Assembly: GCA_965261455.1 (NCBI GenBank)
Contig: OZ253453.1
Location: forward strand, 1,550,001-1,614,000
Direction of reading: 5' to 3'
Length of the DNA stretch: 64,000 bases
Source: DAOUKH01 sp965261455
GTDB lineage: Bacteria; Chloroflexota; Dehalococcoidia; SHYB01
Shown here: one piece after another, positions 25,363 to 37,527 of the stretch
Numbering within the stretch: position 1 is the first letter of the stretch
How the letters are laid out: each line of letters starts with the position of its first letter
Notes under the pieces: generated by a model
Databases searched by the model: none
Seen by the model: only the letters and a program-made list of their open reading frames with translations
Told to the model about the DNA's origin: nothing
Position numbers and translations under genes: made by a program

Positions 25363-26382
25363 ATGCGGACCGCGGACTTCGACTACGCGCTGTCGCCTGA
25401 GCTGATCGCGCAGCGCCCCATCGAGCCCCGCGACCACGCACGACTCCTTGTGACGAGGCGGGGAGACGGGTCGCTGGAGCACCGCCGTTTCTTCGACCTG
25501 CCCGCCCTGCTCCAGCCCGGCGACTTACTCGTCGCCAACGACAGCCGGGTGATTCCGGCGCGGCTCCGCACCCGCAAGTCCACCGGCGGTGCGGTCGAGC
25601 TCTTGTTGCTGCGCCGGACCGAGGCGGGATGGTGGCTCACGCTGGCCCGTCCGTCGCGCCGCCTACGGCCGGGGACGATGGTGTCGGTCGAGGGCGGCGG
25701 GCGCGTCTACGAGATCGAGATCGGCGCGCGGCGCGACGACGGCCTATTCGAGGCGCGGCTGGAAGACGAGGCACTCATCGCCGCGTGCGGCGAGGCGCCG
25801 CTGCCTCCGTACATCCATGAGCCACTTGCCGACCCCGAGCGCTATCAGACCGTCTACGCGCGGGAGGAAGGCAGCGCCGCCGCGCCCACCGCCGGACTGC
25901 ACTTCACGCCGCGGTTGATGGAGCGCCTAGCGGCGCGCGGCGTGGACGTCGGCTATGTCACGCTGCACGTCGGCCTCGACACCTTCCGGCCCGTGGAGGC
26001 CGACGACCCCCGCGAGCACCACATCCACACCGAGTACGCCGTGCTGCCGCCGGAGACGGCGCGGGCCATCGCACGGGCGCGTGAGCACGCAGGGCGCGTT
26101 GTGGCGGTGGGCACGACGTCGGTGCGTGTGCTGGAGTCGGCGGCACGGGGCAGTAGCGGCTCCGTCGAAGCCTACCGCGGCGACACTGGGCTGATGATCT
26201 TGCCCGGCCACGAGTTCCACGCCGTCGACACGATGATTACGAACTTCCACCTCCCCCGCTCGACGCTGCTGATGCTGGTGAGCGCCTTCGCCGGCAAGGA
26301 CCTGATCGACGCCGCCTACGCCGAAGCCGTCCGCAAGCGTTACCGCTTCTATTCGTTCGGCGACGCTATGCTGCTTCTGTAG
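25363..26382 (+). CDS. queA: SAM:tRNA ribosyltransferase-isomerase
   Basis: Adds the epoxycyclopentane-precursor ribosyl group of SAM to preQ1 at tRNA position 34 in queuosine synthesis. The protein of 339 residues starts FDYALSPELIAQRPIEPRDHARLL and shows NDSRVIPARL, YQTVYAREEGSAAAPTAGLHFT, the HVGLDTFRPVE stretch and TMITNFHLPRSTLLMLVSAFAG. Length is normal. It follows folD by 27 bp in the same direction. Confidence 0.97.
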   Translation: MRTADFDYALSPELIAQRPIEPRDHARLLVTRRGDGSLEHRRFFDLPALLQPGDLLVANDSRVIPARLRTRKSTGGAVELLLLRRTEAGWWLTLARPSRRLRPGTMVSVEGGGRVYEIEIGARRDDGLFEARLEDEALIAACGEAPLPPYIHEPLADPERYQTVYAREEGSAAAPTAGLHFTPRLMERLAARGVDVGYVTLHVGLDTFRPVEADDPREHHIHTEYAVLPPETARAIARAREHAGRVVAVGTTSVRVLESAARGSSGSVEAYRGDTGLMILPGHEFHAVDTMITNFHLPRSTLLMLVSAFAGKDLIDAAYAEAVRKRYRFYSFGDAMLLL

Positions 26383-26411
26383 GAGGGCGGCCCGTCCCGT
26401 GCGGCGGCATG

Positions 26412-26417
26412 TATACT
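26412..26417 (+). promoter_or_regulatory. -10 element before the DsbA/FrnE-like selenoprotein gene, leaderless geometry
   Basis: TATACT lies 6 nt before the ATG at 26424, placing the predicted start on the A of the start codon. Transcription may also arrive from queA, whose stop is 42 bp upstream. Confidence 0.4.
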
Positions 26418-26423
26418 TCCCCA

Positions 26424-27041
26424 ATGACGAACCCCAGCCCCGTATCCGTTGTGGTCTATTCCGACTACATCTGACCGTTCTGCTATATCGCCCTGGACCG
26501 GGTCGATAGGCTGACACGCGACTACAACGTCGAGATCAAGTGGCGGGCCTTCGAGCTGCACCCCGAGCTGCCCCCTGAGGGCGGGTCGCTAGGCCACTCG
26601 GAGGAACGCGCCGCGTCTTCCCGCGCCCGGCTCGCCGCAATGGCCCGCGAGTCGGGCCTTGAGCTGAACTTTCGCGACGTGGTCTCCAACTCGCGGCTCG
26701 CGCTCGAAGCCGCCGAGTTCGCCCGGGATCAAGACAAGCTCGACGACTTCCACCGGGCCGTCTTGCACTCCTATTGGGTGGACACGAAAGACATCGGCGA
26801 CGACGCCGTCCTTGCCGAAATCGGCGGAAGCGTCGGCCTCGACGCCAACCTGCTCCGCGCCGCCGCAGTGACGCGGACCTACCGCGAGCGCGTCGACTAC
26901 CAGCTCGACGTAGCGCGGCAGATTGGCATCGGCGGCGTCCCCGCGTTCATCTTCAACGAGACATTCCTGTTGCAAGGCGCGCAGCCCTACGAGATGTTCG
27001 AGAAGATCATGGAGCGCCTGCTTCGGGAAGGCGGGGCGTGA
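26424..27041 (+). CDS. DsbA/FrnE-like thiol oxidoreductase, predicted selenoprotein (in-frame TGA, UPFC motif)
   Basis: A 205-residue thioredoxin-fold protein of the FrnE/DsbA group. The frame from ATG 26424 reads VVVYSDYI, then TGA (codon 17, 26472-26474), then PFCYIALDRVDRL. Relatives have C-P-[WF]-C exactly here, so the TGA stands for the first catalytic Cys and is best read as selenocysteine (U-P-F-C). Downstream the frame is fully conserved in style: EIKWRAFELHPELPPEG, the helical insert, and the cis-Pro loop GIGGVPAFIFNETFLLQGAQP. A hairpin fitting a bacterial SECIS follows the TGA. No signal peptide, so probably cytoplasmic. It overlaps the next gene by 4 nt. The alternative is a nonsense mutation or sequencing error. 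Confidence 0.8.
26472..26508 (+). promoter_or_regulatory. Predicted bacterial SECIS element of the DsbA/FrnE-like gene
   Basis: After the TGA (26472-26474), UAUCG-CCC (26486-26493) pairs with GGG-(U)-CGAUA (26500-26508). This is an 8-bp stem with one bulged U and the apical loop UGGACC. The loop starts 20 nt after the TGA and has G at positions 2 and 3, within the spacing and loop rules known for SelB-binding elements. The bulge is on the 3' side, unlike E. coli fdhF. Confidence 0.65.
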
Positions 27042-27736
27042 CCGGCGAGCCGGGCGCCGCTCTCGTAACCGGCGGCAACCGCGGCATCGGACTCGAAGTC
27101 TGCCGTGGCCTTGGGCGGCTGGGGCGGCGCGTCATCGTCGCGGGCCGCGACCCGGCGGCGGTCGAGGAGGCCGTCGAGGAGCTGCGGCACGAGAAGATCG
27201 ACGCAGCGGGCGCGATGATGGACGTCGCCTCGCGGGAATCGGTTAACGAGGCCGCTGAGCGCCTCTTCGCAGAGGGGGCGCGCATCGACGTGCTGGTGAA
27301 CAACGCTGGCGTCTATCCCACCGGTGAGGTCCTGACTATCGGGGAGGAGACGATGCGCCGCGCCTTCGACGTCAACCTCCTGGGGCCCATATGGACGTGC
27401 CAGGCGTTCGTCCCGCCGATGCAGTTACGGCGCTACGGGCGGGTGGTCAACGTCTCCTCGCAGCTCGGGGCCTTCGCCGGCGGCATCGCGGGAGCGGCGG
27501 CCTACGGGGTCTCGAAAGCCGCGCTGAACGCCTTGACGGTGAAGCTGGCCTCGGAGGTGCGCGGCGACGTGAAGGTCAACGCCGCGTGCCCCGGCTGGGT
27601 GCGCACGCGCATGGGCGGGCCGACTGCGCCGTTGAGCGCGCGGCAGGGGGCGGAGGGCGTCGTATGGCTGGCGACGCTGCCCGCCGACGGGCCCAACGGC
27701 GGCTTCTTCCGCGACGGCCAGCCTATCCCCTGGTGA
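27038..27736 (+). CDS. Short-chain dehydrogenase/reductase
   Basis: Classical NAD(P)-dependent SDR of 232 residues: TGGNRGIG cofactor loop near residue 12, NNAG, catalytic Ser in NVSSQLGAF and Y-x3-K in AAYGVSKAAL; PGWVRTRMGG follows. The GTG start overlaps the TGA stop of the thioredoxin-fold gene (GTGA), so the two are coupled. A glycine-rich cofactor loop followed by AGRDP suggests NADP preference. The substrate is unknown. Confidence 0.92.
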   Translation: MTGEPGAALVTGGNRGIGLEVCRGLGRLGRRVIVAGRDPAAVEEAVEELRHEKIDAAGAMMDVASRESVNEAAERLFAEGARIDVLVNNAGVYPTGEVLTIGEETMRRAFDVNLLGPIWTCQAFVPPMQLRRYGRVVNVSSQLGAFAGGIAGAAAYGVSKAALNALTVKLASEVRGDVKVNAACPGWVRTRMGGPTAPLSARQGAEGVVWLATLPADGPNGGFFRDGQPIPW

Positions 27737-27755
27737 CGCGCGGCCGGCGGCGAGA

Positions 27756-28574
27756 CTAGACGCCGCGGCACAGCCGCCCGAAGGCGTCGGCAAGGCCGCG
27801 GTCGCCCTCGACCGACACGCGTCCTTCGGCGAGGAGCGCGTCGTAGGCGACGCGTCCGTACAGCAGCAGCGCGAAGTCCGACGCGGGCATGGCAAAGACG
27901 GCGTCGGCTGTGGTCGACGCGGGCGCCGGTGCCAGCGTCGGCGCGCCGCAGTCGAGAGACAGGGCTAACGTGCGAGGTGGCCCGGAGAGATCGAAACGGA
28001 AGCGGCCGTCGCGCAATTCGCTCTCGCCGGGCCTGACCGCGTGCGCGACGAAGAGCGGGAGATGGACGTCGGCGAGCACCGCGGCGGCGGACTCGGAGAG
28101 CGCCGCGCTGGAGTCGAACGGTCGGCGTATATCCCACCCGTGAATCGCGAGCTCGGCGGTACGCAGCGCGGCGTAGAACCAGGCCTCAGTCTCTAAACCG
28201 GCGACGCGGAGCTTGACGTGAAGGCGTTCGGGAGCCAGACCGCGGAGAAACGCCGCCAGTTCCGTGTTGCCGCGCTTGAAACGTTCCCCAAGCGCGGGGC
28301 CCGCATCGGCCCGTAGCCGGCGCGCCTCGTTAGCGATGCTCTCCCGCGCCGACCCAGGGGTGCGCGGCGTGAACGCCGTCGCTTCACCCAGCGCTCTCCG
28401 GATGCGCGCGACATAGCCGCTCGATCCCGACGTTAAATGGGCGATGACGTCGCCAATGGACCAGTCCTGGCATCGAGACGGCTCGTCCCAGCGCGCGAAG
28501 GGCAGCCCGTCTACGAAGGCTTCGAGGGCGGCCGCTTCGGCCTCCATTACGTCGAAGATGTCCCGGGGTTCCAC
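27756..28574 (-). CDS. DinB/maleylpyruvate-isomerase N-terminal (MDMPI) family protein
   Basis: A 272-residue protein. The N-terminal four-helix part carries WDEPSRCQDWSIGDVIAHLTS, matching the mycothiol-dependent maleylpyruvate isomerase/DinB metal-binding pattern with His in DVIAHL; a second candidate is the His in LAIHGWDIRRPF. The C-terminal half resembles the SCP2-like domain often fused to it. GTG 28574 has GGAGG upstream. Cofactor (mycothiol, bacillithiol or none) and substrate are unknown. It follows the Ddn-like gene by 19 bp. Confidence 0.72.
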   Translation of the reverse strand: MEPRDIFDVMEAEAAALEAFVDGLPFARWDEPSRCQDWSIGDVIAHLTSGSSGYVARIRRALGEATAFTPRTPGSARESIANEARRLRADAGPALGERFKRGNTELAAFLRGLAPERLHVKLRVAGLETEAWFYAALRTAELAIHGWDIRRPFDSSAALSESAAAVLADVHLPLFVAHAVRPGESELRDGRFRFDLSGPPRTLALSLDCGAPTLAPAPASTTADAVFAMPASDFALLLYGRVAYDALLAEGRVSVEGDRGLADAFGRLCRGV

Positions 28575-28593
28575 GACGCCTCCGGCCTGGCGG

Positions 28594-29031
28594 TTAGGCG
28601 CGCCGGAGCGTGACGACGGGGATCTCGCGGTCGGTCCCGGCGCGGTAGGTGGCGAAGCGGGAATTGGCCGCGGCCACTTTGTCGAACAGCGCGGCGCGCT
28701 CCTCGCCCTGGGCAATGCGGGCATAGGCGGCGAAACGTTCGCCGGTAATCTCGACGGAAACGCGCGGGTCGTCGGTGATATTCAAGTACCAACCAGGGTG
28801 GCGGTCTTGGCCGTAGTTGGAAGCAATGACGACGTAGTCGCCGGCCTCTTGGAATTGGAAGTACATCAACGGCGACGACCTCGGCTTACCGCTCTTGCGT
28901 CCGTTGGTCACGAGGATCAGGGCACCTTCGCCTTCCAGGCGGCCTAGGAGGCGGCCGCCGGAGAGGCGGAACAAGAGGCGGTGCAGCGGGACGAAGAACC
29001 AGGCGATGAGGCGGCGCTTATAGGTCGGCAT
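28594..29031 (-). CDS. Deazaflavin (F420)-dependent nitroreductase family protein, Ddn-like
   Basis: A 145-residue split-barrel protein with the family signature VTNGRKSGKPRSSPLMYF followed by YVVIASNYGQDRHPGWYLNI. Relatives reduce quinones or nitro compounds with F420H2. The N-terminal WFFVPLHRLLFRL helix is amphipathic and could associate with the membrane. This implies the organism makes F420, though no F420 synthesis gene is in the window. ATG at 29031 with GGAGGAAGC upstream. Confidence 0.85.
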   Translation of the reverse strand: MPTYKRRLIAWFFVPLHRLLFRLSGGRLLGRLEGEGALILVTNGRKSGKPRSSPLMYFQFQEAGDYVVIASNYGQDRHPGWYLNITDDPRVSVEITGERFAAYARIAQGEERAALFDKVAAANSRFATYRAGTDREIPVVTLRRA

Positions 29032-29104
29032 TGGCTTCCTCCTTTGCGGCGCTCAGGATAGCACGACCGTCGGAAGAGCTGGAGTAGAAGGAAAGGGGGA
29101 AAGC

Positions 29105-29130
29105 AAAAGCCCCGGCGGATGGCCGGGGCT
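29105..29130 (-). terminator. Rho-independent terminator of the 16S rRNA gene
   Basis: On the minus strand AGCCCCGGC-CATCC-GCCGGGGCT forms a perfect 9-bp stem followed by TTTGCTTT. It lies about 130 bp after the 16S 3' end. No 23S, 5S or tRNA sequence comes before it, so the transcript contains 16S alone. Confidence 0.85.
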
Positions 29131-29260
29131 GCACCTTAACCGGAGAATAGTGGAAGCAAAGCAGGACAGGTACGTTTCAACTTGTACTCCCGGCGTCTCC
29201 GCCGGGAACCGACCTAGGATCTTGGGCCTTTGGCCGAAGCCTGGGGCCCAGTCTCCCTAG

Positions 29261-30768
<1,508 letters not shown>

Positions 30769-30879
30769 AAAGCAAACTTGAACCTACTTTACTTCCACTA
30801 TTCTCTTGTTAAGGCGCCGCGCGCCGGAGCGCGCCGGGTCTGCATCAGAGACCCACCCCTCACGGGGCCGAACCTGCCT

Positions 30880-30908
30880 ACTGTAGCAGCGGGCGACCTC
30901 AATGTCAA
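30880..30908 (-). promoter_or_regulatory. Promoter of the 16S rRNA gene
   Basis: TTGACA (30903-30908) and TACAGT (30880-30885) are 17 bp apart on the minus strand, predicting a start near 30873 and a leader of about 105 nt. The leader holds a GCGCGCC/GGCGCGC-type hairpin that may serve in 16S processing. Confidence 0.65.
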
Positions 30909-31327
30909 CGCTCGCGGGGCTCTCTCCAACGTTCTCCCACAGGGGGAGGGCGCCTACAAGGTGCACCCCTAACAGGGGCGGAAGGCAGATCTTGCACCAC
31001 TGCCCAGGGGAGTGCGGTACAGCTCCCTTGGCGCAAGTGGCGGGCTTTCGCTCTTCGAGAGGGCCTCCTTGTGTCGGGGGGCATGGCCGTCAATATCGCC
31101 AGTATCGCCAATATCGCCAGCGGCAATGGGCCGGCCGGCGGCGGCTTGGGAGTGCCAGTTGTTGGTGCTTTTGGGCATCTTCGCGAGGTGGATCCACCTC
31201 GCCTTGGGCTTTGCGCCGGAGTCGTAGGGGGAGCGACGGCCGTTCACGCAGCCGTCAACGGCGGCGCGGGCTCAAGGGCTGGTGGTTGTGGCGGGACCGC
31301 TCGCCCTAACCCACCGTTGGAGACCTT
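30909..31327. other. Gene-free stretch upstream of 16S
   Basis: No supported gene. It contains a partial copy of the CTCCCACAGGGGGAGGG-type repeat near 30936-30950 and three 9-bp units of TATCGCCAG type at 31094-31120. Short reading frames here lack motifs and credible starts. Confidence 0.5.
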
Positions 31328-31850
31328 GACGGGTATGGGCGTTTTTTGCAGATCTCTCCAGCGGAAGGGGAGACCACCCACGGCCACCCGCCCCCGACGC
31401 GCCTGTGGCGCGTGCCCTCTCTCAGTCTCTCCCAGGGGGAGAGAGGTTTGGGGATGGCCCTCTCCCACGGTCACCTTTGATCGTCGTTGCCTGGGGAGCG
31501 GGCGGCCACAAGGGGGGCCGCCCCTACGGGGAGGGGATAGATTCCCGTGGGCGCCGGAATGACGGGCATGGGCGGGTTTTTGTGGAGGTCTCCAGCGGGA
31601 GTGGGGCGAGACCACCCCCAGCCACCCGATCCCGACGCGCCTGGGAGCGCGTGCCCTCTCTCAGTCTCTCCCAGAGGGAGAGAGGTTTAGGGGTGCCCTC
31701 CCCCACCGTCGCCTTTGCGTATCCTCGTTGCGGGGGGAGCGAGCGCCCACGAGGGGCGCCCCTACGGGAGGGATAGATTCCCGCGTTCGCGAGAATGACG
31801 GGTATCGGCGGGTTTTGCGGAGGGCTCCAGAGAGAGAGGAGGTAAGACCC
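31328..31850 (+). repeat. Tandem duplication of a composite intergenic repeat (about 235 bp)
   Basis: Two diverged copies (31328-31560 and 31561-31796) and the start of a third (from 31797) each begin GACGGG-TATGGGCG and contain a TTTTTG-CAG-TCTCCAGCGGG stretch. Each then has the dispersed CCTCTCTCAGTCTCTCCC hairpin (31391-31450 and 31631-31690), a GGGGCGCCCCTACGG-type palindrome, and ends GGATAGATTCCCG...GAAT. No protein is encoded. A single TTCCCGCTTGCGGG-ATGACGGG fragment of the same family occurs near 39130-39155. Confidence 0.8.
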
Positions 31851-31989
31851 CCGCCGCCCTCCGGTGACCAAGTTCTGCAGGGGTCTCCGGGGCGGAGAGG
31901 GAGTTAGGACTCGTGCCCTTTCTTCTTCCCGAGGCCGGGGCGGGCGTTTCGTCCCTCGACTCGGGTGTTTGCGGGGGTGAGGGGAATAA

Positions 31990-32019
31990 CGAGGGGGCCC
32001 CCAACTGGAGGCCCCCTCG
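31990..32019 (-). terminator. Terminator of the DUF11-repeat protein gene
   Basis: CGAGGGGGCC-TCCAGTTGGG-GGCCCCCTCG is a perfect 10-bp stem on the minus strand, followed by TTATT. It lies about 65 bp after the stop of the surface-protein gene. Confidence 0.75.
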
Positions 32020-32083
32020 GACTTCGTTCTCTTAGCGCGGTCCCGCCTCTATCCCGCGGGCCGCTCGCTTTGCGGTCCGACGA

Positions 32084-34732
32084 TTACGGGTTGTAAATCG
32101 TCGTGCCTTCCTCGTCGGTGATCGCTTGCGTGAACTCCGCGTAGGTCAGCGTGGCGGAGGTCACCACGTCACCGGCCGATACCGCCTCGACGGTGATCGT
32201 GACCATCTGCTCGCCGCCGACCGCGATCTCGCCGAGGTCGAAGGTCACCCGCTGGCCGTTGACGACCCCGTCCCCGGCGGAGACTATGGTGAACTCGCTA
32301 GGAATGACGACCGTGATCGTGACGTCGGTGAGCGGCAGTTCGTCGCCCTGGTTGGTCACCGCGACGGTGTACGTGGTCAGCTCGCCGACGGCGATCGGGT
32401 CGTTGTCGTCGAGGATCAGGAGCGACGCGCCGGCGGCGGCGTCTACCGTGATGTCGGCGGTTGCCTCGTCGCCCGCGCCCTCGGTGCTGGTCACGGAAGC
32501 AACGTTGGTGTACATGCCGGCTTGGTCGGCGCGCAGCCGGACGGTGACGGTGATCGAATCGCCCATGGCGAGGTCGCCGATGTTCCAGGTCACGACGCCG
32601 ACGGCATGTGTGCCGCCGTTGTCGCTGCTGACGAAGCTCATGCCGGCCGGGATGGTGTCGGTAATGACGACGCCGGTGAGGTCGCTTTCGCCGTTGTTGG
32701 TGGCGGTGATCTCGTAGTCGCGCTCAGAGTCCGTGAAGAGCAGCGAGGCGCCCATCTTGTCGAGGCTGATGCCCGGCGTGGTGGACGTGACCGAGGCCTC
32801 GGCGCTGACCGTGGCGTCGAGCACCGTCACGTCGACCGTGTTCGTGTGCTCGCCGGAGTCGGCGGACGTCACGGTGACCGTGAAGGTCGTGGAGGCAGCG
32901 GCATCGAGTTGCGCGATGGTCCAGTTCAGGGTGCCATCTCCAGCAACCGTCGCCTCAGGATCGGAACTCACGACGGTGAGACCGGCCGAGAGGGTATCCA
33001 CAACCGCAGCGTTGAACGCTGGGCCGTTGCCCTCGTTGGTGACGGTGATCTCGAAGGTGACCTCCTCGCCAACCAGGAACGAATCGGCGGAGACCGTCTT
33101 GGTCACGGCCAAGCTCGGCGTGACGATGGTGGTGTCGACGCTCGCTCCGGCGGTGGCGCCCTCCGCGGAGGTGACGTTGACCGGCAGCGAGTAGTCGCCG
33201 GCGGCATCGCCGGTGGCGGCGACCCTAATGGTCCGCGACTCGTCGATGTTGAGGATACCGATGTTCCAGGTGAGGCCTTCCGTCGGAGCCGGGATGCCGC
33301 TGAAGAAGGTGAGGCCTTCGGGCAGCGTATCGGTGACGGTCACGTCGGTCAGCGCACCCTCACCGTCGTTGGTCACGGTGATCTCGTAGTTGACGATGTC
33401 GGTGATGTTGGCCGTCGCCGGGCCAGTCTTGGTCACGATGAGCGAGCCGGGGACAACCATGGTGGCCGCGGCGTCCGCGCCGGTGAAGCCTTCAGTGGAG
33501 AGGGCCGAAGCCGTGTTGGTCTGCCCGCCGACGGCGTCGGCGGAGAGAGTCAACTCGACGGTGACCGGGTCGGCACCAGCTTCGAGATCACCGAGCGACC
33601 AGACGACCGTGCCGTTACCAACTTCGCTCGGCTCGGGGTTGGCGCTCACGTAGCTCATGCCCGCGGGCAGGGTGTCGGTGAGCACGACGGCGGATGCTAT
33701 GCGGTCGCCGTCGTTCTTGACGCTGATGGTGTAGGTGGCCGTCTTGGCGAGGCCCACGCCTTCCGGCCCGGTCTTTTCGACGGTGAGCAAAGGCGCCTGC
33801 CACGTCTTGGTTACGATGCTGGAGAAGAGCTCGGCGCCCGAGCTGTGCAGCACGCTGATGTAGACGGTGTTGTCGCCGGTCTCCGGCGTCACCTGCTGAA
33901 GCACCACGTTGGAGGCGCCGCTCGCGTCGGTGACCGTGGAGACGTCGCTGGGGTTGCCGTTGAGCGTTGCGTCCGGCGTGCCGTCGGTGAGCGACCAGAT
34001 GACCGGGACGTTGGCGAGCGGCGCGCCGTCGCTAACGCGGGTGATGGTCACGGCCATCGCATGATCCGTACCGACAAGGTTCGAGGCGTCTTCGGGGAAC
34101 TCGGCGGTCATATCGACCCAGTGCTTAACCGCGAAGACCTTGTGGGCGTCGGCGTCGACGATGCCGGGGGCGTAGGCGGTGACGTCGGTGTCGCCCTCCC
34201 GGGTCGCGGTGATGGTAACGGTGGCCCGGCCGTTGTCGTCGGTGGTGACGCGGCCGAATGTATTGTCGACCTTCTCGGGATCGATGCCGCCGAGCGAGAC
34301 GATGTCGCCGACGGCTTCGCCGAAGCGGTTAAGGATAAGCTCGACGGCGGTGCCGGGGGCGGCCGAGCCGTCGACCTGTTTCACATCGACGGTGAAGGTG
34401 TGCTGAGTCCTGATGGGGTTGTAGGCTTCCACCGGGGTGATCGTCAGGCTGGCCGGCGTGACAGTCGTGCCTTGGGCACGGATCGACGGGCTGCCGGGCG
34501 CCACGGAGGACGCGGTGATCTCGCCGCCAGGCAGGCCATTGCCCGCACTGGGGCCGTAGGACTGAAGCTGGCCGGCAACACTAGCCGATGACGCCGCCGT
34601 ATCGGGAGACGCCGCGCCTGTCGTTGACGCCGAACTCGCGAGTACGAGACCGACAACGATAGCGGCGACAACGGCGAGTACGATCGCGCCGCCATAGATC
34701 CAAGGGAGCGGTTTGCCGGTGAACAGGTTCAT
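32084..34732 (-). CDS. Large surface protein with DUF11 (conserved repeat) domains
   Basis: 882 residues. A single N-terminal membrane segment (about 10-32: WIYGGAIVLAVVAAIVVGLVLA) is followed by a Ser/Thr/Ala-rich linker and an Ig-like segment with about 250 residues. Then come repeats of about 100 residues carrying LTVEKTGP, LTDTLPAGMSYVSANPEP, TVVWSLGDL and NTASV motifs, typical of DUF11. I count about five to six repeats from residue 315 to the end. The protein is probably anchored and displayed outside the cell. No sortase motif or C-terminal anchor is seen. It is very acidic and Thr/Val-rich, as expected for secreted beta-sandwich arrays. Role in adhesion or cell-envelope structure is inference. 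Confidence 0.88.
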   Translation of the reverse strand: MNLFTGKPLPWIYGGAIVLAVVAAIVVGLVLASSASTTGAASPDTAASSASVAGQLQSYGPSAGNGLPGGEITASSVAPGSPSIRAQGTTVTPASLTITPVEAYNPIRTQHTFTVDVKQVDGSAAPGTAVELILNRFGEAVGDIVSLGGIDPEKVDNTFGRVTTDDNGRATVTITATREGDTDVTAYAPGIVDADAHKVFAVKHWVDMTAEFPEDASNLVGTDHAMAVTITRVSDGAPLANVPVIWSLTDGTPDATLNGNPSDVSTVTDASGASNVVLQQVTPETGDNTVYISVLHSSGAELFSSIVTKTWQAPLLTVEKTGPEGVGLAKTATYTISVKNDGDRIASAVVLTDTLPAGMSYVSANPEPSEVGNGTVVWSLGDLEAGADPVTVELTLSADAVGGQTNTASALSTEGFTGADAAATMVVPGSLIVTKTGPATANITDIVNYEITVTNDGEGALTDVTVTDTLPEGLTFFSGIPAPTEGLTWNIGILNIDESRTIRVAATGDAAGDYSLPVNVTSAEGATAGASVDTTIVTPSLAVTKTVSADSFLVGEEVTFEITVTNEGNGPAFNAAVVDTLSAGLTVVSSDPEATVAGDGTLNWTIAQLDAAASTTFTVTVTSADSGEHTNTVDVTVLDATVSAEASVTSTTPGISLDKMGASLLFTDSERDYEITATNNGESDLTGVVITDTIPAGMSFVSSDNGGTHAVGVVTWNIGDLAMGDSITVTVRLRADQAGMYTNVASVTSTEGAGDEATADITVDAAAGASLLILDDNDPIAVGELTTYTVAVTNQGDELPLTDVTITVVIPSEFTIVSAGDGVVNGQRVTFDLGEIAVGGEQMVTITVEAVSAGDVVTSATLTYAEFTQAITDEEGTTIYNP

Positions 34733-34927
34733 TTCATCAATCCTTATTCAGGACTTTGGGGACGTGTGCAGGACGTTCGGCTGAAGACATAAAAGGCCAA
34801 GGGGTTCTGCAAGCGTCAGGGATTCTACACCATCGTTATGGCACTATCAAGCCGGATGCGCGCCCCATGCGGGCCTCCGTGAAAGGGTGCGGGCGCGCGC
34901 CGCCGCGTTCGGCGACGCGTCACTCGG

Positions 34928-37474
<2,547 letters not shown>

Positions 37475-37527
37475 AGGCCTTGCTCCGTGGGAGTGGGATG
37501 GGTGCCAAACTCCGCACTGGGCGCGCC

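Noticed and set aside
26640..27041. Reading the DsbA/FrnE-like gene as a short 133-residue protein starting at 26640
   Set aside because: It would lack the thioredoxin active site, and the upstream part is in frame and family-like up to ATG 26424 except for the TGA at the Cys/Sec position.
31094..31120. Three TATCGCCAG-type units as a possible CRISPR or iteron array
   Set aside because: Units are 9 bp and directly adjacent with no spacers, and there are only three; no cas or rep genes are near.
30902..31776. Several ORFs of 70-160 codons across the repeat region upstream of 16S
   Set aside because: They are translations of palindromic repeats in many frames, with no conserved motif or start signal.
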